Assembly: GCA_003313425.1 (NCBI GenBank)
Contig: NHZP01000004.1
Span: forward strand, 1,302,001 to 1,366,000
DNA: 64,000 nucleotides
DNA from: Pseudopyrenochaeta lycopersici
Lineage: Eukaryota > Ascomycota > Dothideomycetes > Pleosporales > Pseudopyrenochaetaceae
Direction of reading: 5' to 3'
Within the stretch, counting starts at the first letter, position 1. Each line of letters opens with the position of its first letter. The position numbers were made by a program, and so were the translations under genes. Positions 34,706 through 46,471 of the stretch are shown here, piece after piece. The notes under the pieces were generated by a model. The model did no database searches and was not told the DNA's origin. It worked only from the letters and a program-made list of their open reading frames with translations.

Positions 34706-35932
34706 TGTTGCGCGCGTGTTCGTTGACGATTCGCGGTGGATTATTGGTTGTTCTAGACGCGACACGGTCAAGGGGCGCGCCGCTCTGAGGTAATGGAGCA
34801 CTCAAGCAGTCGCTAGAGGCGCAAATAATAAATCAAGCTCTAGGCTTAAGTTAATAAGTTGAGGTACAGCACAGAGAGCGCGATAATTGTCGTGGAAGAG
34901 TCGATGGTCGATGGCAACGCTGTAGTGGATGCATTGCGCAGTAGGTGAGACGGTCGGAGCATTGACTTAAGCCAAGACCTTAGTCCTCTTTCGGAGTGGA
35001 TTGCTCGTTCCGCTTGTTTCACATTTGTCTTGTTTCATACACATCGTCCACGAACCTAGCTGCGAACTGAATGTGGAACACATCTTTCGTAGTTTGTGCG
35101 GCAAAATTGGTAGCGGAGGGTATCGCGACTGCAATATATATATATATGTCTGACGCTGGCATATTTGCTTGATAGAGAGATTGATTTGCAACCGTCTGCT
35201 GAAGTACACATCACAGAGACGTTTAGTTTGGGTATCAAGGGTGACAGTGCTATTAGTGTGGGCCGATAGAATTGTATATGCGCAGTCAAAGAGCCATCCG
35301 CTGATGTCAACGTGATGCAATCAGACAGTCACTCGCTGAAAACATTCACGCTTTACCGAAGAATACGGTGTGCTTTGGCTACCAAATTCGACTTCAAGAG
35401 GTCTAAAGTCATGGCGCGCATTCTGTGGGACCATGTCCTACTTTGTAGTTGGCTTGAAGTTCTAGCATCAAACCTGTCTTTGCTAGATGATTGCTGGGAC
35501 TTTGCTTGTAGATTCCTCCTGGTCAACTCGCATGATTATCAGAAAGTAATATTTCCAACCTAAGCTGGGCTCACTATAAAAGCTAGGCTTCTTGTATGTC
35601 AGAAAACTCCACCAGCACATGGCTGTAGAGATGGAGCATTTAAGGGCGAGAGAACAGACCGTAGATATCAAGAGTGTAAGGTGAGAGATATAGGCGGATG
35701 AAAAATGACTCGAGACAAACTCAAGCAAGAAGTCCTTTAGTACACGTCTGTGAATGAAAGCAATCCCATAGAACATGCGCTATCCTGCATAATTGTGTCT
35801 TTGCTAACGCTTTGGCTGCATCCATCTTTGCTATCTATACAATTCCTAATTCGTAAATGCTTCAATGCTGTTGTACAGTCCTTTCGCAATCGAGGTCCTG
35901 GCCGCCCTTGTAGTTCACTCCCGTTTCGTCTT
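34706..35932. promoter_or_regulatory. Intergenic between SAP gene and mgr2
   Basis: Contains the promoter of the SAP gene and the 3' flank of mgr2. A short (AT)n microsatellite lies at about 35133-35147. A minus-strand frame at 35483-35776 is rich in aromatic residues but has no homology that I recognise. Confidence 0.4.
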
Positions 35933-36484
35933 CTAATTCTTCTCGTTACGAGTGTTATATGGGTGGTATTGCCGCGACAAAATCATTGGCCGTCGGTTGA
36001 TCTTGTTGAAGGCTTCGGTAATAATGGGGGAACTGTCTGTCCGAATAGTGGTACCGATGGCCATGAAGAAGCTGTTCCTTTAAGTAAGCAATACAACCAA
36101 CGCATAGAAGGCTGTACATACCCAAAGGTGGCAGCGGAGCCCATCATGTATTGCCCTAAGGTTCGTAGCATTCCGTTTGGCCCTGGGCCGAAGCGCACAA
36201 TGTTTGTGAACCCTGCTGCTGTCAGCGTGGCTACTTAGCAGCTTTGCTCCACACACGCACCGAAGATGAAGCCAATGATGAGACCAACGGCTATTCAAGT
36301 TGTCAGATATGGATATGCTGCCTTGCATTGAATCGTTTGTGACGTACATCCACCCATCATGCCACCCATCTTCACTGCATGCTGTTAGCCGTCATCAAGA
36401 CGATGCGAATTGCAGCACCGTACGCTTGTCAAGTGTGGAAGGGCCACGCGCCCCTTGAGGCATAGATCCAACTGGCACTGGCAT
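35933..36484 (-). CDS. mgr2: Mgr2/ROMO1-like subunit of the TIM23 translocase
   Basis: Small mitochondrial inner-membrane protein that couples the TIM23 channel to sorting of preproteins. The gene is broken into five exons: 36484-36424, 36374-36348, 36290-36261, 36212-36122 and 36071-35933 (61, 27, 30, 91 and 139 nt; introns 48-57 nt). They join in frame to 115 aa, near the ~113 aa of the yeast protein. Motifs follow the family in order: T-L-D-K-L-K-M-G-G-M-M-G-G, the first membrane segment V-G-L-I-I-G-F-I-F-G-G-F, then F-G-P-G-P-N-G-M-L-R-T-L-G-Q-Y-M-M-G-S, and A-T-F-G-F-F-M-A-I-G with a tail I-R-T-D-S-S-P. Glycine-zipper helices match the family. Every splice site is GT..AG, and no single exon is long enough to be picked up by an ORF-length filter. 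Confidence 0.93.
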
Positions 36485-37421
36485 CTTGACGAATCTGATA
36501 CAATTCTCAGTAAAGCGATCGCGAAGAGAAAACAGCCACCCCGACAGCTTGTCGTCCCACCCCAAAGCTGCCGCGGCTCGTGCACGGCGCCAAGGCCAGC
36601 AACACCGCGACTCCGGGGAAGCACAACCATGGATGCATATGCCTAAAATCCGTGGGTATACCATCTACTGGGTACAGATGTCAGACCCTGCAGCATGAGT
36701 CCCGTCTGTTTGCTCCTGGCATACATGTCGTTCACCGATTTGGAGACTCTCTACTTCTGACGTAGCGAAGCTTGCCGAGGAAATCACGTGACTCTGGTTG
36801 CCCTTTCACCGCGCCGCAGGAATGAAGCGAATAGTTTCAAACACGGCTTGTCGTCTCGTATTCTAGTGCGTCTACCGCCCGGCAACTGTCTTGTCTCAAA
36901 GTGATTCCCATACGTGCTGTCTCCTCGTCGACGATCACATCACGCCTCTCACCTCGCACATCTGGCCAGTCAGCGTTGCAGCAGCCGTGGAAGGGCCGAC
37001 AACGACTCCTCCGCTCCTCGAATCTTAGACCATCCGCACCGCCCACCACCAACCCATCGAGCTGCCCGATCAGCGGCCCCTATCGCCCTATACTCACCCT
37101 CGAGGCCCTGTTGCCGTGCTCTGCGCCGTTCCGTAGCGCCGGCATCACCCTGACGTCGCACGGGCTCCCACGAACAGCACACGACTGACAGCGACGGCGC
37201 GAATCGTCGTCTTCCCGCCCGCTGCACCGCCCAAACTCTGTCTCTCGCCGCGACGCATGAGTGTGTGAGCGAGCTGTCGATTGTTCCTGCTGTTGTTGAT
37301 CGCATCTGGGGCTGCCACGCTGTCGACGCGCCGCTAGGAACCGAGAATACGGGAACCGTGGCAGAAAAGTAACGGCAGGATCCTCAAAACATTCCCTCCT
37401 TCCCCATCCACCTCCTCGCAA
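36485..37421. promoter_or_regulatory. Divergent upstream region of mgr2 and FHA gene
   Basis: About 940 bp between divergent genes. The right half (36900-37420) is C-rich and stop-poor, giving overlapping open frames on both strands. It most likely represents the promoter and long 5' UTR of the FHA gene. Confidence 0.45.
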
Positions 37422-39684
37422 ATGACGGCCGTCGCTCCCCCCGTCACTTTTCAGAATATCAATCGTCAGGCATGGAGCGCTGAGGGTGTCCCCAACGGCG
37501 GTGCCCTGTTCATGCCCCGAAAAAGCGCCCAACGCTCAAACTCATCCTCGAGTCTGTCATCACAGGCCTCCACCACCTCCACAATATCGGCATCCTCATC
37601 ACAGGCAAACGGTGTCGCGCCCTCCAACGGCAGTGAAGCATCCGCTTGGGCAGCCCGCAAAACAAAAGCCCCAAAAGGACTATGGCCAGCAACCAAGACT
37701 GAGCCCATCGCAGGAATATCAACAGCACGCCCCCAGCCTATCGCATCCGCAGGGCCCGGTGCCTCAGCAGCCTCTGCCATGAGTGCCTTACAAGCGCCTT
37801 CTGCCATGGTCCCCTCGCAGCATAACGGTGCCGTGCAAGCGCAGCAACAAAATGGTGTACCGCGAGCACAAGGCCAGGAGAGCACTGCGGTGCTGCACCT
37901 TGTCCCTATGAATGGTACCTTTGAGCGCAAGACCATCACGGTCCCTTTCTTCCCCGATGTGCTCCGCATCGGCCGACAGACCAACAATAAGACGATACCA
38001 ACGCCACTCAACGGGTACTTCGACTCCAAAGTGCTATCCAGGCAGCATGCCGAGGTGTGGGCAGATCGAAACGGCAAGATTTGGATAAGAGATGTCAAGT
38101 CGTCGAACGGTACCTTCGTCAACGGGGCGCGGCTATCACAGGAAAATCGAGACTCTGATCCCCACGAGCTTCGGGAACAGGACATGTTGGAGCTTGGCAT
38201 CGACATTGTCAGCGAAGACCAGAAGACAATTGTACATCACAAAGTTGCTGCTCGCGTCGAACATGCCGGCATATATGCTAGGACGAGTAGCGAGATGATG
38301 GACCTCAATTTTGGCGAGCTTGAGGGGTCTCAGTTATCCAACATGATGGGCCCGGGTGGGCAGCAACAGCTTGCTAACATGCGCGGTCGCACACCGAGTC
38401 AAGGCTCGATGAACGGCCAACGTCTCCAAGGGCCGGCAGCGGTTGCAAACTACAACAACGGCATGCAACAGCCGCGACACCCTAATTTCTGGCTGCAACC
38501 GATCACGATGGAGCAAGTGGTGAAAAAACTCAATGTGAGTAGACGCTTGCTGGAAATCAAATTCAACAGACTAATATCGTCAGGCTGAGATCAAAGCTGC
38601 CAAGCAACAGTCACATGAGCTCCAACAAACCCATCAGTACATCAACGCTATACTATCCGCAGATCCCAAGAAGGAGCCTACTAAGGCATCACCGATCAAC
38701 TCAGTCAAGATCTCACCGATCAAGGATATTAGCTTAAAGGCACGATTCTCTGATCCTCCTGCTCCACCGCCACAACAGCCTCTTCCTGAGAAACCCGACG
38801 CTGCATCGTCGCTAAGGAGATCGGACACTGAACGGCCAAAGACAGCCTCGCCCGTGCGTTCAGATGCACAAATGTCCTCTCTAACGGAGGCCTTGACAAG
38901 TGCGAAGAAAGAGATAGAGTCGCAGGGCATCCGGTTACGAGATCTGGAAGCTTTATTGAACGAAGAGCGTCGTGCGAGAGAAGATGCGGAAGAACGCGCG
39001 AACCGACTTGAACGCGAGTCAATCAAGGAGCCCGAGGAGCCAGAACCGCCGTTTGCTAATGGAGACGTTCAAACATCCGAAGCCATCGAGCATGAACATG
39101 AAGAGCTCACGGGCATGGAGAACGGGTCTGCATCACCAGGAAGCGCAGAGAATACCACTACTCGGCTACAACAACGTCTCGAACTGATGGTGTCCGAGAT
39201 GAATGAGATGAAGCAGCAAATGGAGCGTTACCGTGAGCGAGCTGAGACTGCAGAAGCCGATCGCAAGAGCTTAGCAGAGATGATCGAGACGATTAGGACG
39301 GATAACGCGAAGACCGCCGGTAAGGAAGCTAGACGGCGGAGCCGAAGTGACAGCCAATTAGTAAGAGAAGTCGTCAACGCGGGTATCGATGGATCCGAGG
39401 ACGACGATGAGGCAGAAGAGGGGGAAATTACAATCATCCGAGAGAAAGATATTGATGAGGATGGCACAGATAGCCTGCTTCGTAGGGCAAGCGTCCAAAA
39501 CGGACAGCCGGCAGAGATGAACGGCACCAAGCAATCATTGAAGAGCTCGAACGCACTTGTTACACGACATTCCGATCAAAATCTTATGTACCACGGCGGA
39601 CCTGTTGGGGCTATTGTTGCAGTGGTTGCTATAGGCGTGGCTGTCATGGCCATGCTCAATCAATATCCGAAGGGCGAACGGTGA
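37422..39684 (+). CDS. pro45: FHA domain, coiled-coil, tail-anchored protein (SLMAP/PRO45-like)
   Basis: Exons are 37422-38534 and 38584-39684 (737 aa; 49-nt intron). The N-terminal 150 residues are low-complexity S/A/Q. The FHA domain spans about 157-265 with the phosphothreonine-binding residues in L-R-I-G-R, S-R-Q-H-A-E and S-S-N-G-T-F-V-N-G. After a disordered stretch come long heptad coiled coils (about 480-640, rich in E, R and M). A single C-terminal hydrophobic segment, A-I-V-A-V-V-A-I-G-V-A-V-M-A-M-L, serves as a tail anchor. This architecture is that of SLMAP in animals, Far9/Far10 in yeast and PRO45/HAM-4 in filamentous fungi, a STRIPAK subunit at the ER/nuclear envelope needed for hyphal fusion and fruiting. 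The assignment rests on architecture. Confidence 0.9.
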
Positions 39685-40600
39685 GATTCACGAATGGCAG
39701 ATGGCTCCTCCACTACATAGCTCTGCGAAGGGTGTCTGCTTCTGGGGAGGGAAGATTTGGCGAAAGGGGAAGACCGCATGCGGGATAGAGTATAGACAAG
39801 AGGATGCTATCGCGACTTTAAGCCGGTGACACACGAAAGAAAGTGCCGAAGATGCATTACTTCCTCGGTTCTATGGCGCTCCATGGGGTCATGAACCGAG
39901 CTACATTGGAGGCGTGTCCCCAGCTCTAGCTTTAGAATTGGCGGGCTAAGTTGTACAACGTTGATACTTCTGAGGGATACAATTACCTTGTACGGCGAGC
40001 AATTCAACACACGACACACGACTCCGTTCGATCAACGAATCAAATACTAGACGCTCCATCACGATTGGACGTATCAATTTTCGGCATCATCAGCGTCAAG
40101 TCGATGTTCATCCTATGGCGTTCTAGTCCTGCATAATATGCCGGTTGCGACTGGCGTTACGGCGAAGCCTCGGGAAGGCTTCGCTCGGTTTCTGGTTTCG
40201 ACTAGCGCTTTCCTTTTTTTTTTTTTGATTTTGTTTTGAAGACCTCGGTTGGGGCATCACAAAGGACATTTGTCCGCAACATTCACTGTATTAGCAAGCG
40301 AAAGCGAACCTTTTTCCTTTGTAACATGATTACCCTTCTTTTCACTACGGAATTTGGATGAGGAGATGGGTGGGAACTAACTGGTCGAGGGCACAAAGTT
40401 GAGGGGTTTCTTTTTTGGCTGGGCGAGGACTTTCGGGGACTTCAATGATACATATTTGAATCTGCATCATCACTTGTGAGTCTTGATCTGATTGTGATGT
40501 GACTTGTACTACTGATCTTGGTTGAAGAATCAATCATGTTACTGGGTATCTTGGTGAAGTTTCTCCTTGTTCTCGGTCAAGCTGACAATGCCCTTGTTTC
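39685..40600. other. Convergent 3' flanks
   Basis: About 900 bp between the convergent FHA and pop7 genes. It contains a run of 13 T at 40214-40226. No gene is seen; frames are short. Confidence 0.5.
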
Positions 40601-41505
40601 TCACTTCAACCCAATACTAACAGTAATCGAGCTCAGCGTCCGTACCCTTGTCTCTGGCACATCATCCTGCTCGTCCACTCCTCCTTCCACCGCTTCTCCC
40701 GCTTTTGGTTCTCTAATCTCAATATCGTCAATCGCCTTGACATTCCCCATTTCCACCCTGACCCAGCAGTCCTCTTCCCCCTGAAAGTGCACGCCCAATT
40801 CCAGCGCCCTCGGTATTGCCCTCCCGGTCGCTTTCAAATACACCCTCTCTCCCTTCCCGACGCCCTTGTCGCCCTGGCCATCCTGTCGCGCTCCATGGGC
40901 AATCTCGCGCTCCACATCCGTAGGTGCGAGACGCCCGCTGGGCGCAGGTGGAGCCCGAGTATTCTGTGTCCGTGAGCCAGCGGCCGAGGATTGCTTCTCG
41001 CGCTTTGTTATCTCGGAGAGTAGTCTGCGGATGCGCTTCAGAGCGGGGATGTAGGGGGTGGTGGCGGTGATGTAGAGGACTTTTGGGGAGGCGGCGCTGG
41101 CGAAGGGTGTGGGGATGGCGGGGTGGAGGAGGGCGCGTTTAGATATAGTTGCACCTGACGGGATTGTTAGTTGGGGATGAGGGACATGACTTGGGATTGG
41201 GAAGTCGCACTTGCTGGTAGCTTTGGTAGCTTCTGCCATTTATTGTGGTTCGCAGCGCGAGATTTCGATTGCGCTGATTGTTGGACTGGCTTCGCTGAAT
41301 TGTGCTCTTTCCCAGTGTCTAATGCCTGCTTCTTCCGCTTTGGCTTATTCTGTGCTTTGTTCTGTGATCCGGTGGATTTGCTTGGTACCACTTGAGGTTG
41401 CCCGCCCGGTGGTGTTCGCTCTGTCAACGTAGCTTCTGCGGGAGAACGCCGGGGCTGGTCCTGCACTTTGACCTGACCGTTGCTGGTTCGCTTTTTCCCT
41501 GCCAT
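40601..41505 (-). CDS. pop7: RNase P/MRP protein subunit Pop7 (Rpp20)
   Basis: Nuclear protein subunit shared by RNase P (tRNA 5' maturation) and RNase MRP (rRNA processing), where it pairs with Pop6. Exons are 41505-41211 and 41154-40601 (282 aa; 56-nt intron with ACTAAC branch site). The N-terminal ~100 residues are basic and low in order (K-P-K-R-K-K-Q). The Alba-like core begins near residue 130: L-Y-I-T-A-T-T-P-Y-I-P-A-L-K-R-I-R-R-L-L, then Y-L-K-A-T-G-R-A-I-P-R-A-L-E-L-G-V-H-F-Q, matching the fungal Pop7 signature. A linker of ~40 residues, longer than in yeast, separates the two halves. Confidence 0.9.
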
Positions 41506-41722
41506 GCTGTCACATATGCCGCGGTGAATTAAGCAATCGTAGGGTTCTTAATTGGGCGCAAGGCAGTTCCAAGTCGTGGAGTCGCGTCGCGTCCCCAATT
41601 TTTGTGGGTTATCGATAAGCTTTTCTCGTATTCAGGTCAGTGACGACTTAGTTCCCGATAGTCTGAGGCTCTCGCGAACTCTCCCGCTATCGACACACCA
41701 TGCACGACGAACAATAACGACA
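41506..41722. promoter_or_regulatory. Divergent promoter between pop7 and lip2
   Basis: 217 bp separate the two start codons, so both genes are likely driven from here. The lip2 frame is open upstream to 41552, so an earlier start cannot be fully excluded. Confidence 0.4.
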
Positions 41723-42454
41723 ATGACAAGCCCGATGCGGCATAGGCTCCTTCACATTCACCTTCCGGGCGTCGTCCCCTATGCTACTGCAGCCCGCCTT
41801 CAAGAATCCCTTGTTGCCCGTTTCTTAGCTTCGAAGCCACCATCCAATGCCCCGGCGCCTCCACCACATATCATAACAGCCCAATTCCAGCCTGTATACA
41901 CTTGTGGAAGAAGAGAAGTAGGCGCCGTATCATTACAACAGCAAGATTTTCTACGTGCAAATGGTCGCGCAGAATTCATAGAGGCCATGCGAGGCGGCCA
42001 GACAACCTTCCATGGCCCCGGCCAGCTTGTCGCATATCCAATCATCGATCTGCGCACGCATAAACTCACCCCTCGTTCCTACGTCTGCTTACTGGAGAAG
42101 AGCTTAATAGCAGCTTGTGCAAAGTACAACATCAAAGCCATGACTACGGAGAATACAGGCGTATGGACCTCTCCCGACGACAAAATTGCCGCTATTGGTG
42201 TGCACATGAGACGGAACATAACAAGTCATGGGATTGGTTTGAATATCAACACAGATCTATGGTGGTTTGACAGGATAGTGGCATGTGGATTAGAAGGGAA
42301 GCGGACGACTAGCTTTTCGAAAGAGGGGGTTGAGGGGACGAGGGTCGAGGACGTGGGGAGAGACTTTGTAAGGGAGGTTGCTGAAAGACTGCAAGGCATC
42401 GAGGCGGTTGACAGGGTAGGAGAAGAGCAGGTGGAAGAGCTGCTGAAGGCCTAA
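41723..42454 (+). CDS. lip2: Octanoyltransferase (lipoyl(octanoyl) transferase, LipB/LIPT2 type)
   Basis: Mitochondrial enzyme that moves octanoyl groups from acyl carrier protein to lipoyl-dependent proteins, the first step of lipoate synthesis. Intronless, 243 aa from 41723, near the usual size. The LipB motifs are present: R-G-G-Q-T-T-F-H-G-P-G-Q-L-V-A-Y-P-I-I-D-L (substrate loop), D-D-K-I-A-A-I-G-V with the catalytic lysine, S-H-G-I-G-L-N-I-N-T-D-L, and F-x-x-I-V-A-C-G with the catalytic cysteine. The N-terminus is short and basic and could act as a presequence. The frame is open upstream to 41552; that longer start is less likely. Confidence 0.95.
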   Translation: MTSPMRHRLLHIHLPGVVPYATAARLQESLVARFLASKPPSNAPAPPPHIITAQFQPVYTCGRREVGAVSLQQQDFLRANGRAEFIEAMRGGQTTFHGPGQLVAYPIIDLRTHKLTPRSYVCLLEKSLIAACAKYNIKAMTTENTGVWTSPDDKIAAIGVHMRRNITSHGIGLNINTDLWWFDRIVACGLEGKRTTSFSKEGVEGTRVEDVGRDFVREVAERLQGIEAVDRVGEEQVEELLKA

Positions 42455-43899
42455 TGCCTATACTTTTCAGGCTGAGGGTCCAGCATCTGTTCAGTCTTCC
42501 TCTATTCCCAGCTTCGAACCTCTCTAGAACCTTTTTCGGTAACCCGAAATCGCGTTGCAGGACTTCTCAACAGTTCTTCGCCGCGCTTGAGCTGACGACT
42601 CTCCTCACTTCTGAGTTGGCTCCATGGATACTACTTCGTTCATGTCAGGACCACCTTACTAGCGCTGCGGCTCAATCGTACTCGACATAGATTGGTATGC
42701 TAAAGTACTAGCTTCAAGCCAGTAAAACCATGTTTCTAGAATACAGTTAGAAGGTTTTTGAGGGCAGCGGTTCGACACACTCCCGCAACCAATGCAACCA
42801 ACCGTTAACAACGATCCCATGTTGAATAAGCTTATACCTCATGACTCGTCCACGCTCAACAACCCGATATTCTTTCCGTGGGCATTGACCCTCAGTCTCA
42901 AGTTCAACCATGTGTACCAAGACCGACCCTGGGCAGGCCTCGAGTTGATCCATTGGTTAGCCAAGCATCTGAACATACTACCGCAGAAGCTTGGGCCATT
43001 GTGAGACGGCCATCCTCGGCGCGATAGGGCTTATAGCATCGGAGGGCATCACATTAAAAGAGAGTGCGCGATTTCTTCAAAGGATGGTATGCTGCAAGAA
43101 GAACTTCTCCCGGCGTTCTAGCGCATTACTCTTTCAGGGTCATGCCGATATGGGTGAAACAAGAATGTCTAAATTCTTAGAAGCATTGCATCATCAAGGC
43201 AGTTGCACCTGTCGTCTTTCGGCACTTGGCTTGACATCTCAAGAAAGCCCTTCAAACCAACCACGCTGTCGATACTGATTTCAACGTAGGTTGAGATACA
43301 AGACTAGTCTCGCCACCTATTCAAGACCACCCCCCGCACCCAAACATGCGCTTTCGCGCTCCAAAGGTATTACCACGGACTCCAAGCGAGCAGGTCAGCG
43401 TTGACGACTCACATGTGACGTCGCGGGGCGCCATGGGGAATGTTCTGCCAAGACCTGATATCCACTAGGCTCCACCCCGATGCCCCATACCAAGACCAAA
43501 GATCGCTCTATCTTCATGGTGATAAGCGTCTCCCATGCAGAAATTCGGCTCCTACGAGGCTGAGTGTCAGGCATGAATACCAGAACGGACAAGTTAGTGC
43601 AACCATTGTTACTTTGTCGTCGGCCCGATTTCTGACTATGCATGGCCTGTATACCGCCAAGTGCAAGCTCCGTGGAACTACCGTGGGCCCATTGTGGTGT
43701 CGCGAATATCACGACTTGTTCGAACCATGCCGCTCTGAATTTGTATATATTCTCCGCATGGCCCCCCAGGAAATAGACAGCAAGAGCGTGGATTAAGCTC
43801 TCTTTCCGCTGAGCAACTTTCTGGCTCCAGCCATCTCTAGCCAGTCATCTTTGACACCACTTCAATTGTCCTTGACTGCCAATATCGCCTCCGTTCAGC
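42455..43899. other. Intergenic, no gene recognised
   Basis: About 1.4 kb between two plus-strand genes. Frames at 42792-43004, 42991-43278 and 43440-43796 show no domain. The final ~100 bp include short C/T-rich blocks typical of a fungal core promoter. Confidence 0.4.
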
Positions 43900-45437
43900 A
43901 TGGGCTTCAAGCTTAACTTCAGCAGAAAGGGCTCGTCGTCCTCAGGTGATAATGCTGGACGACGACCGTCGGCAACCGAGGCTATCGCCAGCGCTACTCG
44001 ACGAGGAAGCGTGGATGATCATGCCGTCACAGGAGCTGGGGAGATTACTACCCGCCAATCTATCATTCCAGTCTCATTGGTTACCATATTGTTCTTCATG
44101 TGGGGTTTTGCATACGGTCTTTTGGATGTCCTGAACAAGCACTTTCAAGAGACATTGCACGTCTCCGCTGCACAATCCTCTGGTCTCCAGGCTGCCTACT
44201 TTGGAGCATACTTTATCGGCCCTCTCACCTACTCAGGGTGGATCGTAAGAAAGTTCGGATACAGATGGACATTTATCACAGGTCTATGTATCTACGGGGT
44301 TGGTGCTCTTCTCTTCTGGCCCAGTGGAGTCAAGCGATCCTTCGGTGGCTTCTGCGGTGCCATGTTCGTTGTTGGGTCAGGCCTGTCGACGCTAGAAACA
44401 TCGGCCAATCCATTCATCGCCACTTGCGGCCCACCCAAATGGAGTGAACTGAGATTGAACTTGGCTCAGGCTTTCCAGGCAATTGGAAGTGTTGTGGCTC
44501 CGTAAGTGATTGACACCTGCAGGAGACGCTTTACAGCTAACATTTCCTTAGTGTGCTTGCGTCCTTCGTCCTCTTCAAGAAGGTCAACGATGAGGATGAG
44601 AACAGCTTGAAGTCAGTTCAATGGGTCTACCTTGGCATTGCCTGCTTCGTCTTTCTCTTGGCCGTCGTTTTCCTCTTCGCTCCGATACCCGAAGTCACTG
44701 ATGCCGACATGGCAGCCCAACAAGAGCAGTCAGCCTCTACAACTGGCTATGTCGATAAGCCCTTCCGCAAACAGTACACACTCTTCTGGGGCGTCGCTGC
44801 ACAATTCTGCTATGTTGGTGCGCAAGTAGCCATCGCCGGCTTCTTCATCCATTACTGTGTCGAAGTCAAGCCCTCCCTTTCCACCGCGGACGGTTCCAAC
44901 CTGCTCGCAGTCGCTCAAGCCCTTTTTGCTGTCGGACGCTTCACTGCATCTATCTTGATGAGATGGGTCCGTCCGCGTCTCGTCCTGCTTGGCTTTATGA
45001 CAGGCATCATTGCGTTCATCATCGCTGCTGTCCCAACTAGTGGCGACACTGCCATCGCAATGCTCTGTCTAGTTCTTTTCTTCGAATCTTGCATCTTCCC
45101 CACCATTTTCACACTCTCCCTGCGCGGCCTAGGTCGCCACACGAAGCGTGGCGCATCCTTCCTTGTGGCATCTGTATCTGGCGGTGCAGTATTCCCGCCT
45201 ATGCTGGGTGCGGTGGTGGATGCGAGGAATACACGCATTGCCATGTGTGTCCCGCTTGGAGGGTTCCTGGTTGCATACTCATTCCCCATCTATCTGAACC
45301 TGTTCAAAGCGAAGGAGCTGGATGCTTTCAATGAGACCACTGTAGGGGTCGATTCGACGCCTACCAAGGAAAAGGAAGAATTTTTTACGGAAAAGGACCT
45401 TGAGGCTGGCAAGATCGAGCGGGTCAGCGAGAAGTAG
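43900..45437 (+). CDS. MFS sugar transporter of the fucose permease (FucP) type
   Basis: Polytopic carrier of the FHS/FucP branch of the MFS; fungal members transport glucose, galactose or related sugars by proton symport. Exons are 43900-44501 and 44552-45437 (495 aa; 50-nt intron). A ~50-residue hydrophilic N-terminus precedes twelve helices. Family motifs are F-F-M-W-G-F-A-Y-G-L-L-D-V-L-N-K-H-F in helix 1, Q-A-A-Y-F-G-A-Y-F-I-G-P in helix 2, and L-E-T-S-A-N-P-F-I near helix 5 followed by R-L-N-L-A-Q-A-F-Q-A-I-G, which is cut by the intron. The tail is rich in K and E. The sugar specificity cannot be told from the sequence. Confidence 0.93.
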
Positions 45438-46471
45438 GCCTACAAAACACGAAAGTGTAGTCAAAGAGCATGATTGTTAGACGTTGGGCCGCTTGAATGG
45501 TCTACTGATCTTGTTAACGAAGCATTTCCTCCATTAGAACCTGATATCCCATATAGATAAGGTTGAGACCTTGACATACCAAGATTTTACAAATGTATAG
45601 ATTTAAATTTGCTTAATTGAGGACCGGCAGATGCCTTTATTGCTTTGATCTCCATCCCGTATTGAAAGTACGCGATGTCTAGTCACCAGGATCTCTAAAG
45701 CAAGTCAGATCTGAGCAAAGCAAGAATATTTTAAGATAGTATAGAGTCAATGAATAAAATCACAATCGAGATCTCTGAGGCATATTTAATGTTCAGATGC
45801 TGCTTTAACATGAGAAAGGACCAAAGCTGGTGTTCCTTGAGGTTGCAGAAAGCTATAGCCTATTATGGACTGCTTCGCTGTCACAACGGAATCATCTCCG
45901 GCCATCATATGACAACACGAGCAAGGCAGATCGCGAACGGTCTGGCCACCCCATGGAAACCAACATGGTCCTAGCCATAAACCATCATATATACTGGCCT
46001 ACTACGAAGCCTAGACAGCCCACGTGGAAAGGCTTATCTTCGTAGTCTGTTCCAAGCATCCAATATCGTCAAAAGCGTCCCGCATCGTCCCGCAGGCTAC
46101 ATACGGCATGTTCCGAATCTGATGTACATAAACAGCATCTTCCTTGAATGCCTTTTGTAGTTTTATACGACACGGTAAGCCAAGCCTTAATCCTGTAGCC
46201 ACAATGCACTGATACGGCACAGCTATACCAATGCTCGACGCCGCTAAGCGACATTTAGCCAGAGCTCTATCAAGCCAACAAGAGACCGCATACAATTTCA
46301 CAAACGTTGAGGCATTCTGGTGGCGTTTTTTTGGGTCTGCGGTGCTGATGGTTTAAAAAAGCAGGGTTCTTCCAAACATGCTAATGTTCTGACATATGAA
46401 CTACATGCCCGCGTTGATCGATGTACAAGTCGGGACCATTTTCAACGTTTGTGGAAGATAGACTATTGAAC
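45438..46471. other. Intergenic, no gene recognised
   Basis: About 1 kb, rather AT-rich at 45550-45800. Several short frames overlap (45750-46045). I see no gene. The F-box frame could begin at an upstream ATG at 46421 inside this interval. Confidence 0.4.

Noticed and set aside
37466..38206. 246-codon minus-strand frame
   Set aside because: Antisense to the FHA gene; no domain, and the plus-strand frame carries FHA motifs.
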